Position numbers and translations under genes: made by a program | The notes under the pieces: model-generated | Databases searched by the model: none | What the model saw: the letters and a program-made list of their open reading frames with translations, nothing else | What the model was told of the DNA's origin: nothing | Shown here: positions 41,101 to 54,400 of the stretch, piece after piece | How the letters are laid out: each line of letters opens with the position of its first letter | Position numbering within the stretch: position 1 is the first letter of the stretch | Assembly (NCBI RefSeq): GCF_000247695.1 | Contig: NW_004624748.1 | Span: 5,412,162 to 5,476,161, forward strand | Length of the DNA stretch: 64,000 nucleotides | Origin: Heterocephalus glaber | Lineage: Eukaryota > Chordata > Mammalia > Rodentia > Bathyergidae | Direction: 5' to 3'

Positions 41101-44100
41101 ATTTTAACATAGTAAAGGGCAAGAACCAAGTCAGTTTGATTTGTTTCTTATAGCATATAATTCAGGCCTATTTATCACTAAGTTTCTAGATGGTAAAAAA
41201 GAAAAATCAGAAGAACATTCTTTTTTACATATGGATTAATCAAGCCCAGAGAGTTCACATGACTTTCTGAAAGATCCACAGATGGTAAAAGGTAGAGGTA
41301 AAGCAGAGATCATCTTAAATTCAATTTTTTTAATTTTAATTTTTTACCAGTAACATCTTTGTTCTCCCAGTACTCCCAAAAATGGGCAAATGCATGAATT
41401 CCTCTAAAAACAAACATGAAAAGCAATATCCTGGAAGACTTGTTCTTTTCTCTCTTGTGAGCTGTTTTTACTGTGATGGTCACACTGGCCTATTGGCCCT
41501 GTGGAGCTGTCGCCTAGCAGATGCTCACGTTACACCCACAGTCTGTGTGACACAAATTGTCTCTTGGGAGGTGAGCTGCGTAACCTCAAGTGTTGATATA
41601 TCTGATACACTTATATTACCAAAAATATAATTATAAAAAATAAAAATTTGCTTAAACTAACAAAAATGATGGCAGGACTCCTGCTTACACCTATAAAAAG
41701 AGTCATCATCATAAAATGGATGATATACTTTGTTTAAAATAAGTCTACATAAAGGAACCGATTGAATTTAGTGAAGTTTATTTTTTAAAAAGCAAGATTC
41801 CTAATATTAAAAGATGCAAAAGCAGACCTGTGAATGCTGAGATACTGCTTCAAAGAGCAAGTAGCATTTGAAAATTGATCTACCAAGATGCAAATGTGTA
41901 GCCAGATTCTAACAATTTAGAAAAGTTCTACTAAATTTGGCTCAGGAAGGCAAACATTCTCTGTATGTCCTTTCCCCGTTACACTTCTCTTAATAAAAGG
42001 AATTTCTCATTCTTTATGATCTCTTCGTTAAAAAAAAAGCCAAGTTGGATTCTCAGAGAATCAATTCAGCAACATCTTAACCCATAGATTGTTCTGCTGT
42101 GTTCAAACCTCAGACTCTTTCAATCTATTTCAATCCCCTTTCCTCCAGGTCAAAGTTGTCCTTATTTCACTCTGGAGTTTAACATCATGAATCAAGAAAC
42201 AAAGATTTGATCCCTCTAAAAAATATCACAAATCTATTTTGTATGAAATCATTACAAACATGAAAAATAATTTTAAATGACCCTTACAATGTCACAAAGG
42301 TTATATGCCTTCAACTTCAACATACAAAAATGCATGAAGTAATTCTAATTTCTAGTCCTCATGTATGTATATAAGTTTTATTAAAACTTTTTTTGGTACT
42401 GGGGACCTTACACTTGCCAGGCAGGCACGGTGCCACTGAGCTAAATCCCCGGCTCAGTTTTATCAAAACTTTATAAACTTGTCAGGTGTGGTGGCACACA
42501 CCTGTAATCCTAGCACTCAGGGTAAATTAGGAGGATCGCTGTGAGTTTTCGGCCAACCTGTGCTACATAGTGAGTTCAAGGCCAGCCCGAACAGGATAGC
42601 AAGACCTTGTCTCAAAATACAACAACAAAAACTTAGTTCTATCTGTGGTTTTTTGGATTAGCTTTGTAGTCTTGGACAAGTTATTTAACTTCCCACACTT
42701 CAATTCTACCATCAATTAGCATTTCCCAATCATGTGTACCAAGGAGTAGTAATCTCATAAAAAAGGGTTCCATGGTCAAATTAAGTAAGAAACTGCACAA
42801 TTTCTTCCTTTTAGGAGATTCATGATGTATATGAACATCATTAAAAACTCTGAGAAGACCTGCAGTATACTGGTTTAACCTTGTATCAATCTTAGCTGAC
42901 CTCAGAATCCCTCTATTGGCTAAAATTTTTTAGTATTTTGTGGATTATACTTTGCAAAACACTAGAACAGCACTTCTCGGGTCTCATTCAGCACTTAATA
43001 GTGAAGAAATTAAGGTAGAATAATGTAATCTTGTGACACAGGTTCAGGGGAGTAAGACAGGGTTTAGAGCCCTGGCATTAAGGTATCTGTCATGTTTATG
43101 GTTCTTTGAAGAGCAATGATTTCCTTGTTCCTAATGAAAGTGGCAATGAGTGTCATAGAATCTTGGTGCTCACCTACAATAGGTAGCAGAATTTTCCAAG
43201 AACATTAAGTTCCCTTTCAATACGTTTATTTTCCTTTCCGCTAAGGCTTATTTTTCTCCACAGCACATACTCCTTCCACCCTTCATTAGAGGAGTTCTGC
43301 ACAACTTTAACAATATCTCTGCCCTTTATTTACTTCTTTGTCCAGAGTGAGGTCAACTCACAGGAAGACTGCCAGGCTGTGGGTTAAAAAGCATGATTTC
43401 TCTTATACGAGAAACCAAAGCAAAATAAGGAGTAAAATAAAAGATCAATAATGGGGCTGGGGATTTAGCTCAGTGGTGCCACTGCCTACCTCGCAAGCAC
43501 AAGGTCCCAAGTTCAATCCCTGGTACCAAAAAAAAAAAAAGAAAAAAGATAGACAGATAGATAATGGATAATAATAAAAGAAAATAAGAGATAATAATAA
43601 AAGAAAATAAGAGATAATAAGGAGATAAATCTTTCTCAAAGAAGAAGGAGATCAAGAGATGGAGGGGAGGGAGAGGGAAAAGGGATGAAAAACAATTTAA
43701 GATGTGTTACATACATGTACCAACTCACCACAAGGAATATAAACATTATGCACTACAAACATGTACCTAAAAAAGAGCTACTCTTTCAAGACGGCACCCT
43801 CAAAGCCATTCTGCTCTTCATGTAGACTGATTTCTTAGGCAACAAGTAGCTTGCCTGCTGCAAGAACAGTCTGCAAAGTTTTTAGGAGCCTGAAGTCTAG
43901 AGATGGTCAGCCAGGTTGGGGTCAGGTCAGTGGCAGGCTTGGCACAGGTCCTCCAGAGCACTGGCTGCCTATTTCTTGTACTCATCTTCGGTGAGGTGCT
44001 TAGCCACCAGCTAAGCACCAGCTGTGCAAACAACTGCTTCACTCTCCACTTCGTATAACCCAATGCTTTCATTGGGTAGCAGAGAATCTGGGAGGACTTG

Positions 44101-47100
44101 AGGAGGACAATCACTGTGTAAGAGAAATGAGGCATGGCCACACTGGTGGAGGTTAGAACCAGGGAGAACAACAATAGCATCCACATCAGAAGACTTCTGC
44201 TCCTGGCATCAGGAAGGGGCTCATGTTTGTAATAGGCAGCAAGGTTGAAAAATCCAACTATCAGGATGTAGCCTAATATATATATTCTGTTTCCAGACCA
44301 GAGCTGCTTCAGATCTTCCATCAACTGGTACACAATAGAAACTGCAGAGTTGACGACATGTATGTCAACTCCATTTGGGAATTTAAGTTGCAGCAGTAAC
44401 ATTCTGACCCAAAAGTTTAAATTAAATCCATTTCCTTCAGAGCTTTACATCTTAAAACTGAGAGTGTCACATCTTCTCTGCACATGGTGCCCACAGGCAG
44501 CAGCCAGAGCAGTGGCCACCAGAATCTGAGTGGTAACTACTTCACCCAGCTTGGCTCCCAAGGCCCAGCTTCTGGGTGGCTACTGAGGCCCATGGCAGAA
44601 ATGCTAAAATATTTTTAATAATTACAATAAGGATAATTCTCATTTTTAGCACTATGACAGGTTAAACTTATGCAGTTGAGTCCTTCCTATTACTAATATG
44701 TAGGTAAGCTATAACAGCATGTGTCATGTATCAGAAAGGGAGACAGAAAGTGCTGGAGCAGCAAGCTCCCCAAGAGTATTCCAGAGAGGAGCTGGCTGAC
44801 CCTGAGTGAAGTCATGCTGGCTGGACATGGATGAAGTTCTGTGAATGAAGACTCTCAATCAAGTGTCATGATTGGCGGTGCTGGCCTCCACCTCTGCCAA
44901 TGCTGCACCTGCTGCTCTGTCTGGGCTCACCACAGTAGACTGCTGATGGAGCAGAGGATTCTCACCTCTGCTGTTGGTAGCTCACTAGGGGAATGTCACT
45001 CCCATGGCCCTGCCATACTTGCAAGAAAGCAGCCCCAGAGCAGAACTTCTACTTCCATATACAGTCATTGCCCATCCAGATGCCAGTGGTATTCCCATCA
45101 TCAACTGATGCGTGTGCCAATCTCTAATCAATTTGGATGGCAAACTTCACCAGCATGTGGTTAAATACACAGTTTGCAATGAAGCTACGCCAATCAAAAA
45201 CCCCCCAATAGGGAAGAAATATGTTAGATGCCCTTGTAATTGTCTCCTTATTTGTAGGGACACATCTCATTGAATAGGATGCCTGAGATCCAACTGCAGA
45301 TGCATAATTAACCTTGGTCTGGTAATGCTTACTTCCTGAAGAACAGCCAGCTCAACCTACATTACCAATCCAACCAAGAAGATACAAGGGTCATGAAAAA
45401 CACATTTCTGTGGATGGAACTGAGGTTCAACACTCGGGCAAAATGCTCACACTGCAAAACAATCTTTTTGGTGGGTAGTGTACTTCCACAAAGGTGCTGC
45501 TGTGCATACATTACCATTGGAACGATAAGTATTTTTATTGGAGTTGGATTAACTGTTGGCACTCAAGATTTTGCAAGGCATTTTCATGCAACCTACACTT
45601 CTTGGTTATTGATTATTTCTTAGGTTTGATCTGCCTTATCCGAGCTTGTTATTGGTGAGCCAGAAGAGTTAGTTACCCAGAACAGTCTTGCATAAACTTG
45701 CTTATGATTTAGTGATACAGGTGAGAGTGTCTAGCATTTCTCGATAAGCTACTCTGGACATCTTTAAATCATTTATTCTAATGGATTCCATTCTGGTTTA
45801 TATATAATAGTTTCAAGACTTTGGGAGTCTTTTTCAAATAAATGCTGATTGCACTACATTATTTGCAAATAGTTTGTTTTGCTGCTGGACTTTCAAACTC
45901 AGAAAGATAAAAGCTGTGTTTTTATGTTCTTTTAAAGCAAATAAAAGATATTTTTGGATTTGTCACCAAATCTTACATATTATATCACATTTGTTTTGTT
46001 TAAATCAGTTATTCTATTACTTGCTGATCTATGGGTGTTCCCAAACAGTGTTTATAAATGTTTCCACAAAAGTTTATATTTACATTTTTACTATAATATC
46101 AAAATTGCTTGCTTCCATAAAGAATGAGAAACTAGTCATTTATAGCTAAATGGATGCATATTGAGGCCATACTCTTAAGTGAAATAAATAGGACACACAT
46201 GTGTAAATACCAATAGTTTCTCTAGTGTGAGAAACTGAGAGTGTAAATAAGGATTAAAAGGATTAATAACTAATAATTGATACTTTGAAATAGGAAAAGG
46301 TCCAAAGGGGTAGGGGTGGTGGTAGGGAAGGAGAAAAGAAAGGATGGAAAGGAAAAATTATGAGAAAAGAAAAGAAAAAAAAGGAAATGAAGTCTATGTA
46401 AATAGGGAAAGGTGGAGGGTTGAAGGGCGCACAGGTAATGGGGAAAAAATAAGAACCAAGATACATCATGTACACGTACAAGCACCCAATGATAAATGTA
46501 AACGTATTATATACCTAAAATGTACCAATAAAAGAATATAAGAAAAAAATTGCTTGCTTTATAATCTAACCAATATTCATTTTTGCTTGAACTGCTTATA
46601 GTAATTTTAACCTAAGATTATAGTGACCCTATTCAGGAAAAAAATTTGAGTGTACTTTAAAAAACTTGACATTCTTATCAGAGAAACATTTCTAGATAGC
46701 TGCTTGGGTTTTTGTTGTTGTTGTTGTTGCTGTTGTTTGTAGAAATATTTTGATATTTGTACAATATTTTGATAGTAATTTAAAATATGAAAATGAAAAT
46801 ATTTATTTGTCCACAGTTGGAGATGTTGGATAAATGTCTTTTCTCAATGATCACAGGAGTTTTTGTCTTTTATTTTTGTCTTTTCATTTGCCAGTTATAG
46901 TAAATGTGATCTGGATTTATGGAATATAATGTTAGTCAGCTGTATGTATTCCTTTATAGAGACGAAAGGAAGGTTTTCACATAACATATTTTTACCTGAC
47001 CATTTAATCAAAGATATATTTACACTGGGTTATGCTCCTTTTCATTAGATCATGGTAAATTTTTCTTATTTGGATAATTATGTGCCACTTACATGTGAAG

Positions 47101-48394
47101 GGAGCTATAACATTTTTCACTAGTTAAAATATTAAGATTAGAGGTACTTTGACCATACTTCTGAAATATAACTGGTCAGATAATTATCCAATTTATTCAA
47201 GAAAACAGATCAGAGATAAAGAGCAATATAGTTTTCTAAGAATATGCTAGGATTTATGTAATCAGCTCTTGCATCTTTGCAGTTTTGAAAAGAAATTGCT
47301 TAATTGAAATGTTCTAAAGTCTTTCATGTCATAGAGTTGGATAATGAGATAATTTGTGTCAATTGGTGATTCCAAGGATAAGACTAATATTTTAAATTAT
47401 GTTCCTGACTAGTATAAAAATGTACTCACCAGAGAGATTGGAACAAAATACATGTAAACTTCAGAGAGTAAATGATAAATGTACCAGTGCAGTAGCTCAG
47501 AATTATATGTACCTTTGATGACACACTAATAAAGATTATTGTTCAAAAAGTTTTTTTAAAGTGTCCCGACTTATAAAAGAGACCTGATGTGACAATATTA
47601 ATATTAGATAAAACACACTAATGTAAAAAAAATCAGTTCCACATAAATCACAAACAAAACAGTCTACCACTGTTTGCACAGCAAAAGAATCTGAAGAAAT
47701 CTAAACCTGACACTTTGGTTTTCGGCTGGAGTTATGACATGAGGAGAACTTGGCTGAGATTTTATAAAGTGTCCCTCATTCCCCAACTCCTTCCTAAAGG
47801 ATGTTACCCTATACTTGCTCCTAGTAGAACATATCTGAAATGATGTTAAAGATTAGAGTGAAGTTCTATGAAATAAAATAGTCAAGTTTCAGTTCAGTTA
47901 TGAGAATAAATGTTTGAAACTATGAAGAAGGATACTTGTGAAATATGTAAAAAGATTTCATGGAATTCTGTTTCTGAGTTACCCAACCAGTTCCTAAACT
48001 ATAGACATGTAAATAAAAAGTACCTGTATTGGCTTTTTAAAACAGCTTCAAATTTACCTAGAATTTTCCCTCCCCATCTCAAAATATTTTAGAATTGTAC
48101 ATACCTTGAATACAAGGTATCGTTATTTACTTCTTGTATAGTTATTTACTTCTGAATACTTCAAGCAAGTTTGCTTTAAAAACTAGTCACTCTGGAAAAT
48201 TAACTAATGATGCCTTATCTTGATCTTGGTGCTACAGTCCATGTTGTTAAACTGAATCAATGAGACCAGTGGAAGTGGCTGCAACTGAATGATGTTAGCG
48301 TTAGTCTGTCAAGTAGGCAGTCTACTGTTGGGCAGGTGCAAATAAAGCCAGACACCCTGAAGCCCTGACCATAAAACCTTGACCATTTTTAAAA

Positions 48395-48465
<71 letters not shown>

Positions 48466-51400
48466 GGAGGCCAAAATATCAAGTTTGAGACAAAAATAAA
48501 CCTAAGGCTAAGTTGCATTCCATTCTGGCGCTTCCACTTACTACAGCTACTAGAAGATTGAATTTTTTTCAATGAATTAGTGTCCCGGATCTTGATTTTG
48601 TTTCACTAACATCTTGGCAAGCCATTTATGCAATCTTACACACAGAGTCTTACATTAAAACATGAGCAAAAGGGGACAGTCTGTTTTGTATACTAATTAG
48701 TATATTTACTTAAATGGAAATTCAATCTTTTTTCCCTTTGTGTTTCTTATAGTGAAAACATCTAAATATTCAGAGAGAAATATTTCTATATCCTTCCTAG
48801 GCATTTTAGAGACTTATTCTCAAAACTAATCTGGAAGTCTCATCAGGAATGTACAACAGAACCATCAAACTAACTCTTTTCAAAATATAAATGCTCATGC
48901 CAGCACCATGGTGCATGCCTGTAGCCCCAACTATATGGGAGGCTGAGGCAGGATGATCACTTGAGCCCAGGAGTTTGAGACCAGCCTGGGGAACATAGTG
49001 AGACTCCATCCCAAGATATAAAAATATAAATAAATGAATTATTGGTCTTTATTCCATATCCAATGCATCAGAACCCCTACAAAACTCAAAATATTAAAGT
49101 AACAAGGAATACTATGTGGTATCAGAAAAATAAGGTTCATCTTTCAGGTCTGGGCTTTGATTTTTATCCTACTTCCCAACTACCTGTTATTGTTCCATGA
49201 ATATTATCAGAAGACATGAAACTCTAGGTTACTATTCATGGCACAGCACTATAAGTATCATGTTTGTGATGGTTCATTCCCTCAAGTCCCATGGGAAAGG
49301 TAATGCAGATGGGTGCAGATGGGTGCAAATGGGCCCAGATGGTTGCCTGGACATGCAATGGAGCATGTTATAAGAGAGGAACACCAAATTTGGGGATCCC
49401 ATTGTTTCATGGTAAATTCTGCTCTTTGTCTAAACAGAAGACATTATCTCCACCCTCAAAGTTACTTAATGCAAATACAATTCTAAGAAATAGCCTATAC
49501 AGTGGATCCTTGGCTTATGAATTCAATTCATTCACGAGGGCTGGTTGTAACTCAAGTTGGTCAACTGAAGGCTCAGGCTCCTCTACACAGCCTTCAAAGT
49601 CTCTCTCCTATAAACAGGCAGGTCTCAGTGTCCTTAGAGAGACATTGGCACAGGATTTCTCAATTAACCCCACACAGGAAAGGATGTTGCAATGGTCCTT
49701 CTAGAATTCTTCAAGGGTTAAATCTGTATCTGAGGCCATCTGGAAGCACAAGCAGCCGGCACTGGGGTCATAACTCAGAAAAACTAAAATTCCATTTGTA
49801 TCCCAAGTTGCTCATATGTCAGGCTGGTCGTAACTCGAGGGTCCACTGTACAAGGAACAATTAGGGCCTTGTATTCTTGGCATAATCAACAAGATTCATA
49901 GCATATGAGAGAACCATGGAGGAGTGTTTCTTGACACATCTATATAATATTAAAAGACATTAAGAGTTACATTTGCGGGCCGGGGATTTAGCTCAGTGGC
50001 ACAACACCTGCCTGGCAAGTGTGAGGTCCTGAGTTCGATCCCCAGTACCAAAAAAAAAAAAGAGTTACATTTGAATTGTTTTTTAAAAAGCAAGATATAA
50101 GAACATGTCATAGAATAATCTCAAATCTTTTTGTTTGTTTGTTTTTTAAACAGAAGAGACACATAGGCTTGTAAATGCACAGAAGATTTTTAGAAAACTA
50201 CATAAAGAAACTCCCTTGGAAGTAAGAATAGGGAACTGGACTATAAAAGTGTCTTTTATCCTACTTTATACCATTCTTTTTGCTTTGTTATTATGAGCAG
50301 ATGTCATTTAAAACATTACAAAAGTTCACCTGTTTTTTGTCAGTAGATACATTGGCCATCTCTTCATTATCTCCTGATGGTCCACACTTTCCCTCTTCAT
50401 TTTTCTAATTAAAACCAGATTAAGAGGGGAAAAGATTAATATTGTTAATTCAATGTTTCCATATTTAAAGGCTGGTTTCCTTGGCTTTGAAGCATTCTTT
50501 TTTTCTTTGATGAAACTCTGCATTGACTTCCACTTTGTTCAGGGATCAAGTTCAAACTATATTTAACCTACTAAATAAGGCCTTTATAATTGCTTTCTAT
50601 ACTTTCCCATAATATAGGATTGAAATTATGATTAGAAAAAATTTTGTAGTTTACAATTCCAGAACTGGGGCAATTTTGAATGATGGAAAATTCCAAAGGG
50701 TACCCATGGCTATGAAGGACTAAGGTAGAATAGGGGTAAGTTAATTGGAGTTGACAATATAGGAAAATATGAAGCAGTGGTATTACATGTGGATTGTGAT
50801 ATGCAGAATAAAGGCCCCTGGAGCCTGTGACCATATTATGTTAATGGCAAAAGGGAATTAAGGTTATAGATGGAATTAAAGCTGCTAATCATCTGCCTCA
50901 ATTGGGGAGATTATCCTGGATTATAGTGGACCCAATGTTATCACAAGGGTCATTATATTTGAAAAAGGGAAGCAGGAAAGTCAGGCTGATACACATGAGA
51001 AAGACTCAACTGGCCATTGCTAGCTTTGAAGACAGAAAGGGCCCATGAGCCCAGAAATGTAGGCAGTTTCCAAAGCTGCAAAAGGCAAAGAAACAAATTT
51101 TTTCTGAGAGCTTCCAAAAGGAACTCAGCTCTGCTGACACTTTTAGCCACTAAGACCCATTTTGAACTTCTGACCTATAGAGCTGTACGATATTTGTTTT
51201 AGTCATAAATTTTGTGATAATTTATTATAGCAGCAATTTTTAAAAATACAGGGATTCCACAAGTCTCCTTTAAAAGTGAAACTTGAAGTACATAGAAAGT
51301 TTTGAGGCAGGAGCCAAATTCCTTCATTTCACCAAGTACTCATCAAACCCTTTTTAAATTGTTAGCCTATACCTAACTGCTCAGGGTGCAATCTTCCCAC

Positions 51401-54400
51401 AGACCTTATGATTTATGAGCATACAAAAGTGACTATGTGTAGCTTAAGACAAAGTGACATAGTTGAATTCTATGAACCCCAAAGTAGGTGGGATAGTTAA
51501 TAAATTGGGGAAAAATTTAAAGTATGAATAGGAAACTTGGTGAATATTAACCTGAGTTGCATGAAACAAGTGTTGGATTCCACGAAAAGAACAACTTCCA
51601 AGGAAACCCATCTCCTAGGAATGAGTTTTCTATTCAAGCACAACAGGAAGTAGAGGAAGCAAGGGGTGCTTATATAGCTACCCCTTGATATATAAAAGTA
51701 CCAGAGGACACAATGCGAAGAGTTGAGAGAAAGGGACAATATGAGATGTATAGAGAAAAATGAGGGAACAAGTTATTCTAATTCTTAGATTTAAGGTAAT
51801 TTGTTAAAGTCTAACAAACTAAAATAAAGAACTATGAACTAATAAGACAGAGATTTTAAATGACAGCCATTTTCCTAGTGGTGATTTCTAACCTAAAATT
51901 TTTAATTAATTATATCCCCCCATGTCTCATAAATAATTACTTTTCCTCCCTCATTTAGTTTTATAACAGTCTCTTAAAAATTCCTAATTTTGTTTTGTTT
52001 TGTTTTGAGACAGGTCTCACATGTAATTCAGGCTGGCCTTGATCTCATGACAGTCCTCCTGCCTCAGCCTGCCAGGTGCTGGGATTACAGGTGTGTGCCA
52101 CTACACCCAGCTAAAACTTCTTAGTATTATATTTAATGTATATCACAAACAATCCTTAAAGAGTATCCAAACAGTGTAACAGAAAAACTCACTGACAACA
52201 GAAAAACTCAGGCAGTTATATTTGGAAGTAATTATAAGTTCATAATACACTAACGTTGGCAAAAATTACAATTTAAATGTCCAATAAGAGGATAGGGCAA
52301 TTGATACAAGTGTAATTTATTAAAATCATAATGAAAGAACACATAGTGCATAGCATAAGCCAGGAACTTAGAGCTTTATACATATTAATTAATTCCTTGC
52401 CCATAAACATCTCATGTAGCATGTACTAGCATGAAAAGGAAGTTGACATAGAGGTAAAGCAACTTACCCCAAAGTATACAACTGGTAGGAGATGGAGTCA
52501 GGAACTGAACTCAGGCAAGCTCAAAACCAAAAAACTGGCTATTCTTACAATACTAGAGTAAGTTGCTGCCTTATTGTTTATAATAATATTGCAACACATG
52601 TATTTTCTTATATTTAACTGAAAAGGGTAGGATCTACAATCAAATGATCTCAAATGAGTAAAGGAAGAAAGATTGAGAATACAAAAATGTCAGTCTTTAG
52701 ATGGTAGAAATATGAATTATTTTCTTTTGCCCACTTTGTGAATAATGGGTATATGTTATTTTGGTAACTTATAAACACTTTTTTTTTTTTTGTACCAGGG
52801 ATCGAACTCGGGACCTTGCGCTTAAGAGGCAGGCAGTAGAACCACTAAGCTAAATCCCCAGCCCTATAAATACTTTTAAAAAGACAAAAATGTCAAAAGC
52901 AGTTATTTCCAATACAGTTACATGTCAAATTGCATGTTGGAAATTCTGTGACTTACTTTGAATAGTGAAGGTAGAATACAGAATTTAAGTGAAATAATCT
53001 TATTACTTTACTTTAGCTTTAAAAACATTATTTTTCCTAATAGATATTTGTAACTCACAGTGGTAATAGCTCATTTTTCCAATCTAAAAATAGAAGTCAT
53101 TCTCCTACGCTGTGCTGTTTATTGTGTATATAGTATTTATATGTAATAAGATTGTCAATACCATATAATTTATTACCCAATTATATATTGTTGATGTTTA
53201 CATTCTATGAAGACTATATGCAATTAAACTGGAAAAATTATACTACAGTAAATGGTAAAGAAATAAAGAGATGTATGTGTACATTTCCTTTACACTGGTT
53301 TTTATGATTATTCTTAATACACATTTCTAACCTGCTTTGATCATCTGAGATTTTTTTAAAAAGGACTTACATAGAATAAGAAACCAATTAGCAAGACACC
53401 TAATTAGCAATCAGTAGATTAACTGTTAATAATAGTTTATTTTAAAGGGAAGACTAAGATAAATAAGACATGGCTTCTAACTTTAACCAATTTACAGGTC
53501 AGTGAGAGGGAAAAATGACCTAGATAAAACACCAACAATATATAATTGGATAATGAATTATGTGGTATTGACAATAATCTTATTGGCCTAACATAAATAC
53601 CATACAACTAATAAACATGGCACAATCTGAGTGACTACTCTGTTCTTAGATTGGAAAGATGAGCTATTAGCACTGTGAGTTACAAGTATCACACTAACCC
53701 ATAAAAGTTTTCTCAAATCTTAAGACTTGCCGAATTTGGTTTTAAGTGTGACTGCAACTGGAACAATAAAGGTCACTGCTTTGCTAAGGGTAAAAACTAA
53801 CTATGGAAACAAATTATACCTGAGATTTTTGCCTTTGGGCCTCTACTCCTGGAAAGAGCTCCATCCACAGACTGAGCAGAGTGAAGAGGTTGACTTTAGA
53901 AAGCCTTGGTATTTGACCTACAAAAGGGAGGGCAAATACTTCAGGATTTTACTGGCAATGACAAAAGGAATTAAGCTTAAAGTCATTTGGGTGCTGCAGC
54001 CTTCGTTCGGCAGCTTTAGCACAGGAAAGAGACAATGGAATAGCGGACAAGAGAATCATAGCTTTTTAGCAGCAGACACTACAGTCTCCCTTGAGGTGAC
54101 CTCCTGAAGCACTTTGCAAATTTAGGTCCTTTTTTCAGCCCTCACCTGGCCAAAAAAAAAAAATAACATAACTGAGGCACGTCGCTATGGGGACGACCCA
54201 AAGAAAGTTGGGAAAGTCCTTGCATCTGACGTCGTGGTGCAGCAAGTTTATCTCTGGTTTGTGTTGAGGTGTTGCTACAAAGGCAGTGATTAGGAACACT
54301 GCCTAAAAATGCTTCGACCGTGAAGAGTCATGTGCCGTTAATGTGGAAATTAAGGCAAAAGCATGACTTGGGAAACCGTTTAGGTTCTTTAACCCCGAGA

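Noticed and set aside
48395..48465. Regular short repeats that could suggest an array
   Set aside because: A simple (TATC)n microsatellite with no spacers, so not CRISPR-like.
53727..54107. 126-codon open frame opposite CDADC1 exon 2
   Set aside because: It is the antisense shadow of a real exon with good splice sites; the product has no family resemblance.
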